From positions 1-64,000 of the forward strand of contig JBMNOY010000003.1 of assembly GCA_050943315.1 (NCBI GenBank): a stretch of 64,000 nt of DNA, read 5' to 3'. The position numbers and the translations under genes were made by a program. The notes beneath the pieces are model-generated. The model saw only the letters and a program-made list of their open reading frames with translations. It had not been told where the DNA came from and ran no database searches. The DNA is from JBDKUD01 sp050943315 (lineage in GTDB: Bacteria; Bacillota; Syntrophomonadia; Syntrophomonadales; Syntrophomonadaceae). This document shows positions 30,491 through 40,367 of this stretch, piece after piece (the stretch's first letter is position 1; the number at the start of each line of letters is the position of its first letter).

Positions 30491-31804
30491 TTAACCTTTA
30501 ATGTAATTTGGATCTATTTTTTTACACAGCATGTTTATCACTTTTTCGAGTTCAGGATCGTTTTGCAGGTCTTTCTCCACTTTTTCGGTAGCATGCATTA
30601 CAGTAGTATGGTCCCGTCCGCCAAACTGATCTCCCAGTTGCGGGAAGGAGGCATCGGTTAATTTACGGCATATATACATGGCTATCTGCCGGGGATATAC
30701 CAATTGTTTATTGCGTTTTTTGGACAAGAGCTCGGTTAGTTCCAGATTATAATAACTAGCAACGGCTTTCTGGATTTGCTCAATGGTTATCTTTTTTGGG
30801 CGTGGCGGGGGTAGTATATCTTTTAGAGCTTCGCTGGCAGTGTTCATGTTTAAAGGCAGTTTAGTTATGGTTGCATAAGCTACTACCCGTATAAGAGCTC
30901 CTTCCAGTTCACGAATATTAGATTCTATGTAATTGGCTATGTAATCAAGAATATCATAGGGTATATTTATGTTTTCGGTTTGTGCCTTTTTCCTTAATAT
31001 AGCTATGCGCGTTTCCAGGTCAGGTGGTTGTATATCGGTGATAAGCCCCCACTCAAAACGTGAACGCAGCCTGTCCTCCAGAGTAGGAATATTACGTGGA
31101 GGGCGGTCACTGGATATAACTAATTGTTTATTAGATTCGTATAAGGTATTAAAAGTATGGAAAAACTCTTCCTGAGTACGTTCTTTACCAGCTAGAAATT
31201 GAATATCATCTATGAGCAGAACATCAATATTTCTATATTTATTCCGAAAGCCGGAAGTGTTGTCGTCTTTGATGGAGCTGATAAGTTCGTTGGTAAATTG
31301 CTCTGAGGATACATACATTATGGAATAAGAAGGATATTTATTACCAATGTGATGGCCAATAGCCTGCATAAGGTGTGTTTTACCTAATCCTACCCCGCCG
31401 TAAATAAATAAAGGATTGTAAGCCTTAGAAGGAGATTCGCCCACAGCAAAAGAAGCAGCATGGGCAAACCGGTTGCTATTGCCTACTACAAAAGTATCAA
31501 AAGTGTATTTGGGATTAAGCGGGGAAATAATTCCGTCTTTTTCCGGGACTGGTTCACTGCTGAGCACAATATTAATATTTTGATTAGTTAATTGACGAAA
31601 TTTTTGCTGAATAGTATCTAAATAACGCGATTCAATCCATTCCCGGGTCAAGGAATTGGGCACGGTTATATAAACAGTGTCATTGCGGCAAGTACTGTAT
31701 TTTACCATCGGAAACCAGATATCGTAACTGGTCTGGCCTATTTCCTCACGGACAGACTGCAGCACTTTGTTCCAGATTGCTGAATAGTCGAAGTCGATGG
31801 ACAT
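30491..31804 (-). CDS. dnaA: chromosomal replication initiator DnaA
   Basis: 437 residues from the ATG at 31804, which follows AGGAGG by 7 bases; an upstream extension of 45 residues in frame has no ribosome-binding site. Domain I starts IWNKVLQSVREEIG. AAA+ motifs: Walker A YGGVGLGKTHLMQAIGHHI near residues 150-165 and Walker B VLLIDDIQFLAGK. The C-terminal DNA-binding signature is FGGRDHTTVMHA. It opens the origin in its ATP form. Confidence 0.97.
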   Translation of the reverse strand: MSIDFDYSAIWNKVLQSVREEIGQTSYDIWFPMVKYSTCRNDTVYITVPNSLTREWIESRYLDTIQQKFRQLTNQNINIVLSSEPVPEKDGIISPLNPKYTFDTFVVGNSNRFAHAASFAVGESPSKAYNPLFIYGGVGLGKTHLMQAIGHHIGNKYPSYSIMYVSSEQFTNELISSIKDDNTSGFRNKYRNIDVLLIDDIQFLAGKERTQEEFFHTFNTLYESNKQLVISSDRPPRNIPTLEDRLRSRFEWGLITDIQPPDLETRIAILRKKAQTENINIPYDILDYIANYIESNIRELEGALIRVVAYATITKLPLNMNTASEALKDILPPPRPKKITIEQIQKAVASYYNLELTELLSKKRNKQLVYPRQIAMYICRKLTDASFPQLGDQFGGRDHTTVMHATEKVEKDLQNDPELEKVINMLCKKIDPNYIKG

Positions 31805-32046
31805 TATGATTCCTCCTGTTAGTTTGTGGAAGGCTGTCTTGTTAATAAGTGTATAAATTGTGGATATCCTGGCGAGCCAATGGTAAACAGTATATAATAA
31901 AACCACATAGGTTTCACAGTAAAAATATAGTATAATCATAACAGATTTGGCTAAAAATTAGAAGCGCTAGAAATCTTGACAATTGGGGGTTTATATCAAT
32001 ATAATGATTAAGTGCTGGAAAAATTAAGGGAGGCTGTTTTTTAGAA
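31805..32046. other. probable replication origin region (oriC) between dnaA and rpmH
   Basis: This AT-rich intergenic region separates the leftward replication genes from the rightward rpmH-parB genes, so gene polarity switches here. One box resembling the DnaA site is visible (TGTGGATAT near 31860). Related TTATCAACC sequences lie at the start of rpmH and in the dnaA-dnaN spacer (30358-30490), which may hold the second part of a bipartite origin. Perfect TTATCCACA boxes were not seen, so exact limits are uncertain. Confidence 0.65.
31976..32005 (+). promoter_or_regulatory. promoter of rpmH-rnpA
   Basis: TTGACA (31976-31981) and TATAAT (32000-32005) with an 18-base spacer, 42 bases before the rpmH ATG. 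Confidence 0.8.
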
Positions 32047-32181
32047 ATGAAAAGAACTTATCAACCCAAAAGAAAACAACGCAAATCCGTACATGGATTT
32101 AGGCAGAGAATGGCGACAGCCGGGGGGAGAAGAGTAATCGCTAGTAGAAGGAAAAAAGGAAGAAAAACCATCTCTGCATAG
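32047..32181 (+). CDS. rpmH: 50S ribosomal protein L34
   Basis: A 44-residue, very basic protein that starts [18 protein letters not shown] and ends [11 protein letters not shown], the full L34 pattern. It is too short for most gene finders but is certain by sequence and by its place upstream of rnpA next to the origin. Confidence 0.97.
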   Translation: MKRTYQPKRKQRKSVHGFRQRMATAGGRRVIASRRKKGRKTISA

Positions 32182-32210
32182 GTCGTTATTGTAGCGACCT
32201 TTTATTTTAC
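32180..32210 (+). terminator. hairpin between rpmH and rnpA
   Basis: AGGTCG pairs with CGACCT across a 9-base loop and is followed by TTTATTTT. It probably terminates part of the transcripts so that L34 is made in excess over RNase P protein. Confidence 0.6.
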
Positions 32211-32228
32211 CTATCAGGAAGGTTTTTC

Positions 32229-32564
32229 ATGTTAAGTAAAGAAAAACGAATAAACAAGGGTAAAGATTACAATAATATATTTCATTACGGTAAAAAAATT
32301 CCAGGCAGGTATATTATTGTTTTTATTCAGGAAAACAACCTGGGCAGGAACCGCTGTGGTATCGTAACAAGTAAAAAAGTAGGTAATGCCGTTATCCGCA
32401 ACCGAGCCAAAAGGCAGTTGCGGGCTATTATTAGTAATGGTTGGGAAACTATTAATGATGGTTATGATATTGTTATTGTAGCACGCAAAAATATCACCAC
32501 TGCGGTATTTAATCAGCTGGTAAGGGACTTTTACATGGTTATGAGGAAAGCCGGTTTATGTTAA
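32229..32564 (+). CDS. rnpA: ribonuclease P protein component
   Basis: A 111-residue basic protein with the family core [27 protein letters not shown] (residues 36-62). It binds the catalytic RNA of RNase P, which trims tRNA 5' ends. Overlaps yidD by 7 bases. Confidence 0.96.
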   Translation: MLSKEKRINKGKDYNNIFHYGKKIPGRYIIVFIQENNLGRNRCGIVTSKKVGNAVIRNRAKRQLRAIISNGWETINDGYDIVIVARKNITTAVFNQLVRDFYMVMRKAGLC

Positions 32565-32767
32565 AAAGATTGGTTATTGTTGTTGTAAAAGGATACCAAA
32601 AAGCCACCTTTTTTAAATACCCTTCCTGTCGTTTTTATCCTTCCTGTTCCAACTACTCCATACAAGCCATAGAAAAATATGGTGTTATTAAAGGAGGATG
32701 GTTAACCGCTAAAAGAATAATCAGATGTCATCCTTTTAATCCTGGGGGATATGACCCGGTACCCTGA
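32558..32767 (+). CDS. yidD: membrane protein insertion efficiency factor YidD
   Basis: A 69-residue protein with the invariant cysteines in [17 protein letters not shown] and the C-terminal [13 protein letters not shown]. It assists YidC-dependent membrane protein insertion. Coupled by overlap to rnpA. Confidence 0.95.
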   Translation: MLKRLVIVVVKGYQKATFFKYPSCRFYPSCSNYSIQAIEKYGVIKGGWLTAKRIIRCHPFNPGGYDPVP

Positions 32768-32858
32768 CCGTTTCGGTGGGATACTTTTATTATTGTTCTA
32801 TTATTGAGGAGGTGAAACCTGCCGTCGTGGTGTATACTGCGATTAGCAGGGTGGTAAT

Positions 32859-33665
32859 TTGTGGCAAGCTTTTGTGCAATGGTTTTCAGACGTTATAAAC
32901 CTTATGTACCAGTTAACCGGAAGCATAGGGGTGCCTAACTATGGACTTGCCATTGTTTTTATGACCATCGCCATTAAGCTGGTATTGTTTCCGCTTACCC
33001 AAAAGCAGATGAAGTCTATGCGCGGTATGCAGGCAATACAACCCAAGCTTAAGTATATTCAGGACAGGTATAAGGATGACCCACAGACTATGCAAAAGAA
33101 AGTTATGGAACTATACAAGGCGCATGGAGTCAACCCTTTCGGGGGATGTCTTCCTTTAGTGATTCAAATGCCTATATTTATTGCATTTTATCAATCCTTA
33201 TATGGTTTTGAGTTTAAAGTAGCAGAACATGCAGGTTTTCTGTGGATTCCTAATATAGGGAAACCTGATCCATTCTTTATATTGGCAATATTGGCAGCGG
33301 TCACCACATACCTCCAACAGCGGGTATCTATGGTCGACGCAAAAGATCCTACCCAGAAGAGTATGCTGTATTTTATGCCTCTTTTTATGGCCTGGATAGC
33401 TTATAAAATGCCCGCAGGATTACCTTTGTATTGGGTTGTTTTTAATATTTTGGGTATTTTGCAGCAAGTGTATGTTAATTGGACAGATAAAGCTCAATTG
33501 GATACTGGAATGGGCCTACAGGTAGAGACGACAACAGAGGGAATTGATGTGGAAAAAGATAATAACAGTGATTCCACGGAAGAAAAGGTAGCAGGGAGGG
33601 ACAAAGGAGGAACGAAAAGTAATGGAAGCCCAAACAACAGAAAAAAGGGGAAAAAGCGTCGATGA
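32859..33665 (+). CDS. yidC: membrane protein insertase YidC/SpoIIIJ
   Basis: A 268-residue insertase without the long periplasmic domain of Gram-negative YidC. Five or so membrane segments include MTIAIKLVLFPLT and YFMPLFMAWIAYKMPAGLPLYWVVFNILG. The charged C-terminal tail ends in KKGKKRR for ribosome contact. It begins at a TTG; no lipobox is obvious at the N-terminus, unlike SpoIIIJ of Bacillus. In sporulation the homologue also supports forespore sigma-G activity. Overlaps jag by 44 bases. Confidence 0.94.
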   Translation: MWQAFVQWFSDVINLMYQLTGSIGVPNYGLAIVFMTIAIKLVLFPLTQKQMKSMRGMQAIQPKLKYIQDRYKDDPQTMQKKVMELYKAHGVNPFGGCLPLVIQMPIFIAFYQSLYGFEFKVAEHAGFLWIPNIGKPDPFFILAILAAVTTYLQQRVSMVDAKDPTQKSMLYFMPLFMAWIAYKMPAGLPLYWVVFNILGILQQVYVNWTDKAQLDTGMGLQVETTTEGIDVEKDNNSDSTEEKVAGRDKGGTKSNGSPNNRKKGKKRR

Positions 33666-34251
33666 GGCAATTAAGGCTGGTTTGGACGAGCTAGGCTGCG
33701 ATATTGATGATGTTGCCATTGAAATCATTGAAGAACCTACTAAGGGCTTGCTTGGCTTGGTAGGTAAGAAACCGGCAGTAGTAAGATTAACTGTAAAGGA
33801 AAAACCCGACCAGGCGACCTGCCAGCTGGTAGAAGATATCCTGACTAAAATGGGTATTGATTACCGGATTGATAGTGCCAGGTTGGAAGATGGTATTGTA
33901 AGAATTAATATCGTTGGCAATGATATGGGTCTGCTTATTGGACGAAAGGGTGAAACGCTTAATTCCTTGCAGTTTATTGTGGGTCTTATAGTGAATCGTA
34001 ACCGTGAAGAAAAAGTCCGGGTAGTTTTAGATGTTGAGGATTATCGCAAAAAGAGGGAAGAATCACTGGAGTCATTGGCCTTAAGGTTATCGGATAAAGT
34101 CAAGAAGACTCGTAAAAATATTATTATGCGGCCCATGAGTTCACAGGAACGAAGGGTGGTACACACGGTACTGCAGTCTGATCCCCATGTAACTACATAT
34201 TCTATGGGTGATGAGCCGTACCGCAAGGTAGTTATTTCTTTGAAGAGATAG
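33622..34251 (+). CDS. jag: RNA-binding protein Jag/KhpB
   Basis: A 209-residue protein with three parts: Jag-N (residues 8-55, ATTEKRGKSVDEAI pattern ending GLLGLVGKKPAVV), a KH-like domain (about 60-140, LIGRKGETLNSLQFIVG) and an R3H domain at the C-terminus (MSSQERRVVHTVLQSDPHV). KhpB binds RNA in complex with KhpA and affects cell envelope growth. It follows yidC as in nearly all Firmicutes. Confidence 0.94.
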   Translation: MEAQTTEKRGKSVDEAIKAGLDELGCDIDDVAIEIIEEPTKGLLGLVGKKPAVVRLTVKEKPDQATCQLVEDILTKMGIDYRIDSARLEDGIVRINIVGNDMGLLIGRKGETLNSLQFIVGLIVNRNREEKVRVVLDVEDYRKKREESLESLALRLSDKVKKTRKNIIMRPMSSQERRVVHTVLQSDPHVTTYSMGDEPYRKVVISLKR

Positions 34252-34257
34252 TTTTGT

Positions 34258-34284
34258 AAAGGGCCTTATTAGGCCCTTTTTTTT
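34258..34284 (+). terminator. terminator after jag
   Basis: AAAGGGCCT pairs with AGGCCCTTT around TATT and is followed by a T run. Separates rpmH-jag from the mnmE block. Confidence 0.9.
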
Positions 34285-34348
34285 ATGGCCTTTAATGCTG
34301 GTGGAGTTTAGAAAGACGGCGGTTTTGGTAAGCTAATAATTGGGGATA

Positions 34349-34545
34349 AATAGACGCAGACGGCCGCAGACTAATATGAACTGCGCAGACATTATTCTTC
34401 ATTAATTAAGGCCGAGGATTTGATTGTTTTAGCAAGCTAGTGAACGCAGATTTGGTAAGAGAGATTTAACGCGGGATCGCTCCGCTCGTACACAGATTTA
34501 GTATGATTAACGCGGATTTTTAATTAAGATAATATTAAGTTAAGA
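34349..34545. repeat. dispersed intergenic repeat, copy 2 (left end only)
   Basis: Begins with AATAGACGCAGAC (34349-34361), then CGCAGACTAATATGAA and GCGCAGAC, the same order as in copies 1 and 3. Further in are degenerate ACGCAGATTT/ACGCGGATTT units (34443-34520). No matching right end is seen, so this copy looks truncated. It occupies the jag-mnmE spacer, which holds no protein gene. Confidence 0.6.
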
Positions 34546-34597
34546 TAAACTAGATAATCAAATTAAATTACACTAGTTAAATTAAGAGTTGGTAATA

Positions 34598-36001
34598 ATG
34601 TTTGAGAGGAAAAAATTTTCTATGACAGAGGATAAAATTGCAGCCATATCGACACCACCCGGGGAAGGCGGGATTGCTATTGTCCGTTTGAGCGGTAAAG
34701 GGGTTATTGAACTGGTAAAAAACCGCTTTCAGCCGTTTAAAGCGGAAGTTGATCTGGCTAACAAACAGGGATTTACTCTTACCCTGGGCTGGATTTTAAA
34801 TAAATATGGAGAGAAGATTGATGAAGTGCTGGTTAGTATTATGCGGGGGCCGCATAGTTATACCGGAGAAGATGTAGTGGAAATTAATTGCCACGGGGGT
34901 AACCTGCCGGCGCGCCGCTGTCTGGAAACTCTGCTGGGGGATGATTTAAGGCTGGCCCAACCTGGGGAGTTTACCCGGAGAGCCTTTTTGAATGGAAGAC
35001 TGGATATGAGCCAGGCCGAGGCAGTGATAGATATAATCAGATCCAAAACGGAACAGGGCATGAAACTGGCGGTTAAACAACTAGAAGGCGGTATTAAAAG
35101 GTATATCGCCAACCTGGAGAATTTACTGATAAGAGCCAATGCCCTAATAGAGGCCAGTCTGGATTTCCCGGAAGAAGTTGGTGACCTGGACTATGAGGTG
35201 GTTCAGGGCATTATTAACGATGTACTGGCAATTCTGGACAAACTCATTGCTTCCGGTGAGCGTAACGAAGTTTACCGGGAGGGGATAAGTGTAGTTATCT
35301 GCGGCAAACCCAATGTAGGTAAATCCAGCCTGCTAAATGTTCTGGTCAAAAAGGAGCGGGCTATTGTAACAGATATTCCCGGAACTACCCGGGACGTAAT
35401 TGAAGATTTTATAAATATACGGGGAATACCGGTGAAGCTCATGGATACCGCGGGAATAAGGGAAACCCAGGACCTGATTGAGCAGATAGGAGTAAAAAAA
35501 TCCCAGCAGGCAATTACAGAAGCTGATGTAATTATTTTTCTATTGGATGCAGCCGCGGGAATAACAGGCGAAGATGAAGATGTATACGCCCAGGTTAAGG
35601 ATCGTAATCCCATAATCCTGGTAAATAAAGAAGATCTGAAGGAAAAGAAAATCACTGCGCTTGAATTAGAGGCAAAATTTCCAGGGCTGGATATAATACG
35701 AGGGTCGGTGCAGGAGGAGACAGGTCTGGATGAATTGGAAAACCTGATTGAAGAAAGAGTATTCAGCGGTAAAGTGCACCACGATGATTTAGAGATAATG
35801 ATTAATTTACGCCAAAAAAACTGTCTGCTTAAGGCCCGCGAACATGTATTAAACGCACAGCATTATTTAACCGAGGTTACCCTTGATTGCCTGGGGGTAG
35901 ATATATGGGGCGCCCTGGAAAGTCTGGGCGAAATAAGCGGGAAAAACCTTAAAGAAGATGTTATCGATAGAATATTTCATGATTTTTGTATCGGCAAGTA
36001 G
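34598..36001 (+). CDS. mnmE: tRNA uridine-5-carboxymethylaminomethyl GTPase
   Basis: About 467 residues. Start is uncertain: the ATG at 34598 has AAGAG 9 bases upstream; the ATG at 34622 is closer to the usual protein start (TEDKIAAISTPPGEGG). The N-terminal formyl-THF-binding domain is followed by a G domain (GKPNVGKSSLLN near 220, DTAG near 270, NKED) inserted in a helical domain. The C-terminal CIGK holds the catalytic cysteine. With MnmG it modifies U34 of tRNAs reading NNA/NNG codons. Confidence 0.95.
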   Translation: MFERKKFSMTEDKIAAISTPPGEGGIAIVRLSGKGVIELVKNRFQPFKAEVDLANKQGFTLTLGWILNKYGEKIDEVLVSIMRGPHSYTGEDVVEINCHGGNLPARRCLETLLGDDLRLAQPGEFTRRAFLNGRLDMSQAEAVIDIIRSKTEQGMKLAVKQLEGGIKRYIANLENLLIRANALIEASLDFPEEVGDLDYEVVQGIINDVLAILDKLIASGERNEVYREGISVVICGKPNVGKSSLLNVLVKKERAIVTDIPGTTRDVIEDFINIRGIPVKLMDTAGIRETQDLIEQIGVKKSQQAITEADVIIFLLDAAAGITGEDEDVYAQVKDRNPIILVNKEDLKEKKITALELEAKFPGLDIIRGSVQEETGLDELENLIEERVFSGKVHHDDLEIMINLRQKNCLLKAREHVLNAQHYLTEVTLDCLGVDIWGALESLGEISGKNLKEDVIDRIFHDFCIGK

Positions 36002-36006
36002 CTATT

Positions 36007-36495
36007 AATAGACGCGGACTAACGAAGACTAATATGACCGGCGCAGACTTTAAATAAAACCCAACGTGCGTCCTTAATTGTGACCCGGAGGGTGGATTAA
36101 ATTCAACACAGATTGACACGGATTTAATCTGAAGGACAAAAAGATTATTATTCATATATATAGTGGTGTTACTATGTTGAGGTTTTTTAAGGTGTGTAAA
36201 GAGATAGGTTAAGTCCGGTGGGATAAAGCAGACTTATGTAATTAAGCAGGATATGTTTTTTGTTAATACTCGGCAGTTAAACCAGAAAAAAATTCAGTGT
36301 TTATCCCTAAAATAATCTGTTTATGAACCAAGCGAGCCAGTGTTGATTTTTGTGAACTAAATCAATGTCCCTCAGTATTTAATCTTACAATAAAATCCGC
36401 GTAATCCGCGTTGAATCAAAACAGCATTGCATTTTTTTATAAAACTCTGCGGTAGTCATAATAGTCTGCGTGCGACAGTGTCGCCAGCGTCTATT
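36007..36495. repeat. dispersed intergenic repeat, copy 3 (about 490 bp)
   Basis: Left end AATAGACGCGGAC (36007-36019) with CGAAGACTAATATGACC and GCGCAGACTT; right end AGCGTCTATT (36486-36495) is inverted and preceded by GTCATAATAGTCTGCG. A small palindrome (GCGACAGTGTCGC, 36471-36483) is inserted next to the right end. Inner sequences such as TTCAACACAGATTGACAC and ATCCGCGTAATCCGCG are shared in style with the other copies. It fills the whole mnmE-mnmG spacer; no protein gene is visible. Confidence 0.7.
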
Positions 36496-36522
36496 ATTCA
36501 ATTATAGGAGGGTATTTTTAAA

Positions 36523-38394
36523 TTGTATGATGCAGGTAGTTACGATGTAGTAGTGGTGGGCGCAGGTCATGCCGGCTGTGAAGCGGCCCTGGCCGCCGCA
36601 CGGTTAGGCTGTGATACCTTATTGATCACTTTAAGTATAGATAACGTAGCGCTTATGCCATGTAATCCGTCTATCGGCGGGCCGGCCAAGGCCCAACTGG
36701 TAAGGGAGATAGATGCTTTGGGGGGCGAGATGGGAGTAAATATTGACAAAACGGCCCTGCAAATGAGGATTATAAACACCGGTAAAGGACCGGCTGTACA
36801 GGCTTTAAGGGCCCAGGCGGATAAACACGAGTATCATAGCGAGATGCTAAAGACATTGCTTAATCAGCCCCACCTGGATTTAATAATGGCTGAGGCAGAG
36901 GCCATCCAAACCACCAATGGCCGTATTTCAGGTGTTCTTACCCGGACCGGGGCCTGTTTTGGGTGCCGGGCAGTGGTGGTAACTTCGGGAACATATCTTA
37001 AGGGCCGTATTTTTGTGGGGGATATAGCTTATGAAGGCGGACCAGGCAACCAGTATCCCGCTGTGAAACTCTCCGATAGCCTGAAGGCTCATGGAATAGT
37101 GCTGGGAAGATTTAAGACTGGTACCCCGCCGCGTATTCACCGGCGCAGTGTTGATTTTTCCAAGATGATTGAACAGCCTGGGGATGACCGCCCCTTGCGG
37201 TTTTCCTTTATTACTCCCCTGGTTAAAAGAGCTCAATTGTCATGCTGGTTAACCCATAGTACCCCGGAAACTCACCAGGTGGTAAGAGATAATTTGGAGC
37301 GGGCACCTTTGTTTACCGGGGTAATCAAGGGCCGGGGTCCTCGCTATTGTCCGTCCTTTGAGGATAAAGTGGTGCGTTTTGCTAACAAAGAATCCCACCA
37401 GTTGTTTATTGAACCAGAGGGAAAAAACACTGAGGAGATGTATGTCCAGGGATTAAACACCAGTTTGCCAGAGGATGTACAGATTAAGGTGTTGAAAAGT
37501 ATCCCCGGGTTGGAAAATGTGCGTATGGTCAGGACCGGATATGCTATTGAGTATGATTACGTGATTCCTTCCCAGCTGAAGTTAACGCTGGAAACCAAGG
37601 TAGTGCCGGGATTATTTACAGCCGGACAGATTAATGGCACTTCGGGCTATGAGGAAGCCGCTGCACAAGGTTTAGTTGCAGGAATTAATGCCGCATTGCA
37701 GGCAAAAGGAGAGGAGCCTTTTATACTTAAACGCAGTGAGGCCTATATCGGGGTAATGGTTGATGACCTGGTTACCAAAGATTTTGACGAGCCTTACCGG
37801 CTGTTAACTTCACGAGCTGAGTACCGGCTATTATTAAGGCAGGATAATGCTGATCTGCGTCTTACCGAAAAGGGACGCCGCATCGGACTGGTAGATGATG
37901 TCAGGTGGAAAATATTTGAGGACAAAAAGAATACTCTGGAAAAAAGTATTAAAGACATGAAGGCTGCCTGGGTTACTCCGGGGGATGAAAAAATGGCTAA
38001 TTACTTGGAAAATATCCACAGCGCCCCCTTAAAGGACCGCATTTCCCTCTGGGAACTGTTGAGAAGACCAGAGGTTAAGGTTAATGATTTGGTGGAAAAT
38101 GACTGGTTACCGCCTCTGGAACTGGATATACTTGAACAATTGGAAATTCAATCTAAATACGAGGGATATATTAACAAACAGAAAGAGCAGATTGAGCGTT
38201 TTGAAAAGATGGAGCGCAAGCAAATACCGGAAGATATTAATTATGATGAGGTATATGGCCTGTCCAACGAAGCCCTGCAGAAATTAAAACAGGTGCGTCC
38301 CCTTTCAATTGGCCAGGCTTCCCGGCTGGCTGGGGTAAATCCAGCTGATGTAAGCATTTTATTAATTTTTTTAGAGAAAAAAAGAAGGAAATAA
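36523..38394 (+). CDS. mnmG: tRNA uridine-5-carboxymethylaminomethyl modification enzyme MnmG
   Basis: A 623-residue FAD protein starting at a TTG after AGGAGG. The dinucleotide-binding motif [21 protein letters not shown] is at residues 9-29, the conserved [24 protein letters not shown] at 45-68, and the C-terminal helical domain (from about 560) contacts MnmE. Pairs with MnmE in wobble uridine modification. The usual mnmE-mnmG-rsmG order is kept. Confidence 0.96.
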   Translation: MYDAGSYDVVVVGAGHAGCEAALAAARLGCDTLLITLSIDNVALMPCNPSIGGPAKAQLVREIDALGGEMGVNIDKTALQMRIINTGKGPAVQALRAQADKHEYHSEMLKTLLNQPHLDLIMAEAEAIQTTNGRISGVLTRTGACFGCRAVVVTSGTYLKGRIFVGDIAYEGGPGNQYPAVKLSDSLKAHGIVLGRFKTGTPPRIHRRSVDFSKMIEQPGDDRPLRFSFITPLVKRAQLSCWLTHSTPETHQVVRDNLERAPLFTGVIKGRGPRYCPSFEDKVVRFANKESHQLFIEPEGKNTEEMYVQGLNTSLPEDVQIKVLKSIPGLENVRMVRTGYAIEYDYVIPSQLKLTLETKVVPGLFTAGQINGTSGYEEAAAQGLVAGINAALQAKGEEPFILKRSEAYIGVMVDDLVTKDFDEPYRLLTSRAEYRLLLRQDNADLRLTEKGRRIGLVDDVRWKIFEDKKNTLEKSIKDMKAAWVTPGDEKMANYLENIHSAPLKDRISLWELLRRPEVKVNDLVENDWLPPLELDILEQLEIQSKYEGYINKQKEQIERFEKMERKQIPEDINYDEVYGLSNEALQKLKQVRPLSIGQASRLAGVNPADVSILLIFLEKKRRK

Positions 38395-38403
38395 AAAAAA
38401 TAT

Positions 38404-39051
38404 ATGGAAATAACTGTAAAGAGGTTTAAAGAACTAGTTCTCAGCGAGAACGAGAAACAAAACCTGATTAGCAGGAAGTCGGTCCATTATGAATTGGACA
38501 AACATATTGAAGATAGCAGCAGAATTTTAGATATTATCTCTTTCACAAACCACAAAGTCGTGGATCTGGGTAGTGGAGCAGGTTTTCCCGGCTTAATACT
38601 GGCTATTTTTTGCCGGGAGGCAAATTTCACATTGGTAGAGTCGGACCAGAAGAAAAGCCAGTTTTTAAAAAATGCCATCCAGGAGCTGGGTTTGTCTCAT
38701 GTAGAGGTAATCTGTGCGAGAGCGGAGGTATTGGGACAGGATAAAGTTTTTCGAGAACAATTTGATTATTGTACCAGCCGGGCGGTAGCAGCTATGAATA
38801 TACTGCTGGAATACTCGCTTCCCCTGGTCAAAATGGGGGGACAGGTCTTAATGTGGAAAGGGAGCAATTATCAGCGCGAAATCGAGGAATCCCGGCATGC
38901 TTTGCAGCAGTTGGGGGGAACCATGGGGGAGGTTTACTTGTATAACCTGCTGGAAGAAAGAGATAGGGCCATCGTAATAGTTGATAAGACTTCAGCAACT
39001 CCTGCTAAGTACCCGCGCCGGGTGGGTATTCCATCCAAGCGGCCATTATAA
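38404..39051 (+). CDS. rsmG: 16S rRNA (guanine-527 N7) methyltransferase
   Basis: A 215-residue SAM methyltransferase: VVDLGSGAGFPGLILAIF near residues 51-68 is the SAM loop, with SRAVAAMNILLEYSLPL in the second half. The N-terminus is somewhat shorter than usual. It starts 9 bases after mnmG. Modifies G527 in the 530 loop of 16S rRNA. Confidence 0.94.
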   Translation: MEITVKRFKELVLSENEKQNLISRKSVHYELDKHIEDSSRILDIISFTNHKVVDLGSGAGFPGLILAIFCREANFTLVESDQKKSQFLKNAIQELGLSHVEVICARAEVLGQDKVFREQFDYCTSRAVAAMNILLEYSLPLVKMGGQVLMWKGSNYQREIEESRHALQQLGGTMGEVYLYNLLEERDRAIVIVDKTSATPAKYPRRVGIPSKRPL

Positions 39052-39068
39052 TAGGGGGAGTGGGTGCC

Positions 39069-39926
39069 ATGGGCAAAGGACCATTGGAACGGTTACTGGG
39101 GGCGAAAAGTAATCAGGAACGGGTTATTTATGTGAATATAAATGAAATTACCACGAATCCTTTTCAACCCCGCAAAGAGTTCGATAGGGAAAATCTGTCT
39201 GAACTGGCCCAGTCTATTCTTTCCTACGGGGTTATCCAGCCCATTATTGTACGTAAGGCCAGGGAAGGATACCAGATTGTAGCCGGGGAGAGAAGGTATC
39301 GGGCCTGCCAGCTAATAGGACTGAAAGAAATTCCGGCGATAGTTCAGGATATGAATGATGAAAAAGCTGCGGCTGTATCGCTTATCGAAAACCTTCAGCG
39401 CAAGGACCTGAATTATTTCGAGGAAGCTAATGCCTATAGCATTTTAATCAGTACCTTTGGTATGACTCAGGAGGAACTGGCCCGCAAAGTAGGTAAAAGC
39501 CAGTCGGCTATTGCCAACAAACTCCGTCTTTTAAAACTAAGCAGCATGGTGAGAAGTTATATTTCTCCGGATATCATTACGGAACGTCATGCCCGGGCCC
39601 TTTTAAAGCTAAACAGCCCGGAAATGCAGTATGAAGTTGTTAAACAAATTTATCAAAAGGAACTAACGGTAAAAGAAACCGAGGAACTGGTGGAAAAGCT
39701 AAGAGTAAATAATATTCCCCAGGAAACTGCCAAAGAAGCTGGCCCCAGTGTCTCGATGATTATTAGAGATGCACGCATTTTTCTAAATACTATCAAAGAA
39801 ACGGTTAGCCGGGCCAAACAAACAGGTATTGAAATATACATGGTGGAAAATGACAATGACCGTGAATATGAAGTGACCATAAGGATACCTAAGCAAAAGA
39901 TTGCCCGGCAAAGAACCCTGGCCTAG
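39069..39926 (+). CDS. noc: ParB-family nucleoid occlusion protein Noc
   Basis: About 285 residues from the ATG at 39069 (GGGGGAG 8 bases upstream; a GTG three codons earlier is possible). ParB/Srx box GERRYRACQLIG and helix-turn-helix region (EELARKVGKSQSAIANKLRLL) are clear. The gene lies between rsmG and parA, the position of noc in Bacillus, where Noc blocks FtsZ assembly over the nucleoid. I did not see the Noc-type binding palindrome in the window. A second ParB-type gene lies downstream, so one is Noc and one Spo0J by position. Confidence 0.85.
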   Translation: MGKGPLERLLGAKSNQERVIYVNINEITTNPFQPRKEFDRENLSELAQSILSYGVIQPIIVRKAREGYQIVAGERRYRACQLIGLKEIPAIVQDMNDEKAAAVSLIENLQRKDLNYFEEANAYSILISTFGMTQEELARKVGKSQSAIANKLRLLKLSSMVRSYISPDIITERHARALLKLNSPEMQYEVVKQIYQKELTVKETEELVEKLRVNNIPQETAKEAGPSVSMIIRDARIFLNTIKETVSRAKQTGIEIYMVENDNDREYEVTIRIPKQKIARQRTLA

Positions 39927-40066
39927 TTGATTCAACAGAGATGGATACAGCTCTTTTGTTTAAAAAGTGAAGCAATAATATATTACTTATAACATAACTT
40001 TGCCCTTAGAGGTAAATAGTTGTTATACTGATATTTGAATAACCTATTTAAATATTTCCGAATATA

Positions 40067-40110
40067 AAGGCATTATTTATGTACCTGGCTTTACATAAAT
40101 GATGCTTTTT
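40067..40110 (+). terminator. terminator between noc and parA
   Basis: GCATTATTTATGTA (40070-40083) pairs with TACATAAATGATGC (40092-40105), followed by TTTTT. It lies in the 441-base noc-parA spacer (39927-40367), which holds no other gene; from 40190 to 40270 there is a faint relic of the dispersed repeat style (ACTAAATCTGTGTCC). Confidence 0.75.
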
Positions 40111-40367
40111 GTTTGGGATTAGTGAACCTGGCTAATATATGAGATTAATTAAATATTTACCTTACCGATTGTAGGTATTCCTATCCTTACGAAGGTTATT
40201 CAGTGTTAATTAAACTAAATCTGTGTCCTTCTGGGTTGCATTAATAAATATTAGAGTTTTCTACCTAAAGGATAATTAATTTGGTTAATGTGGTGGTAAT
40301 TGAGAAGGATTTGTTTTAGAGTAAAAGAATTAGAATAATTGTAAGGTATGGGGAAGGGTGAACAATC

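Noticed and set aside
39069..39926. Noc assigned as the true Spo0J and the downstream ParB as Noc
   Set aside because: Position (after rsmG, before parA) and overlap of the downstream gene with parA favour the present assignment, though binding-site evidence is lacking.
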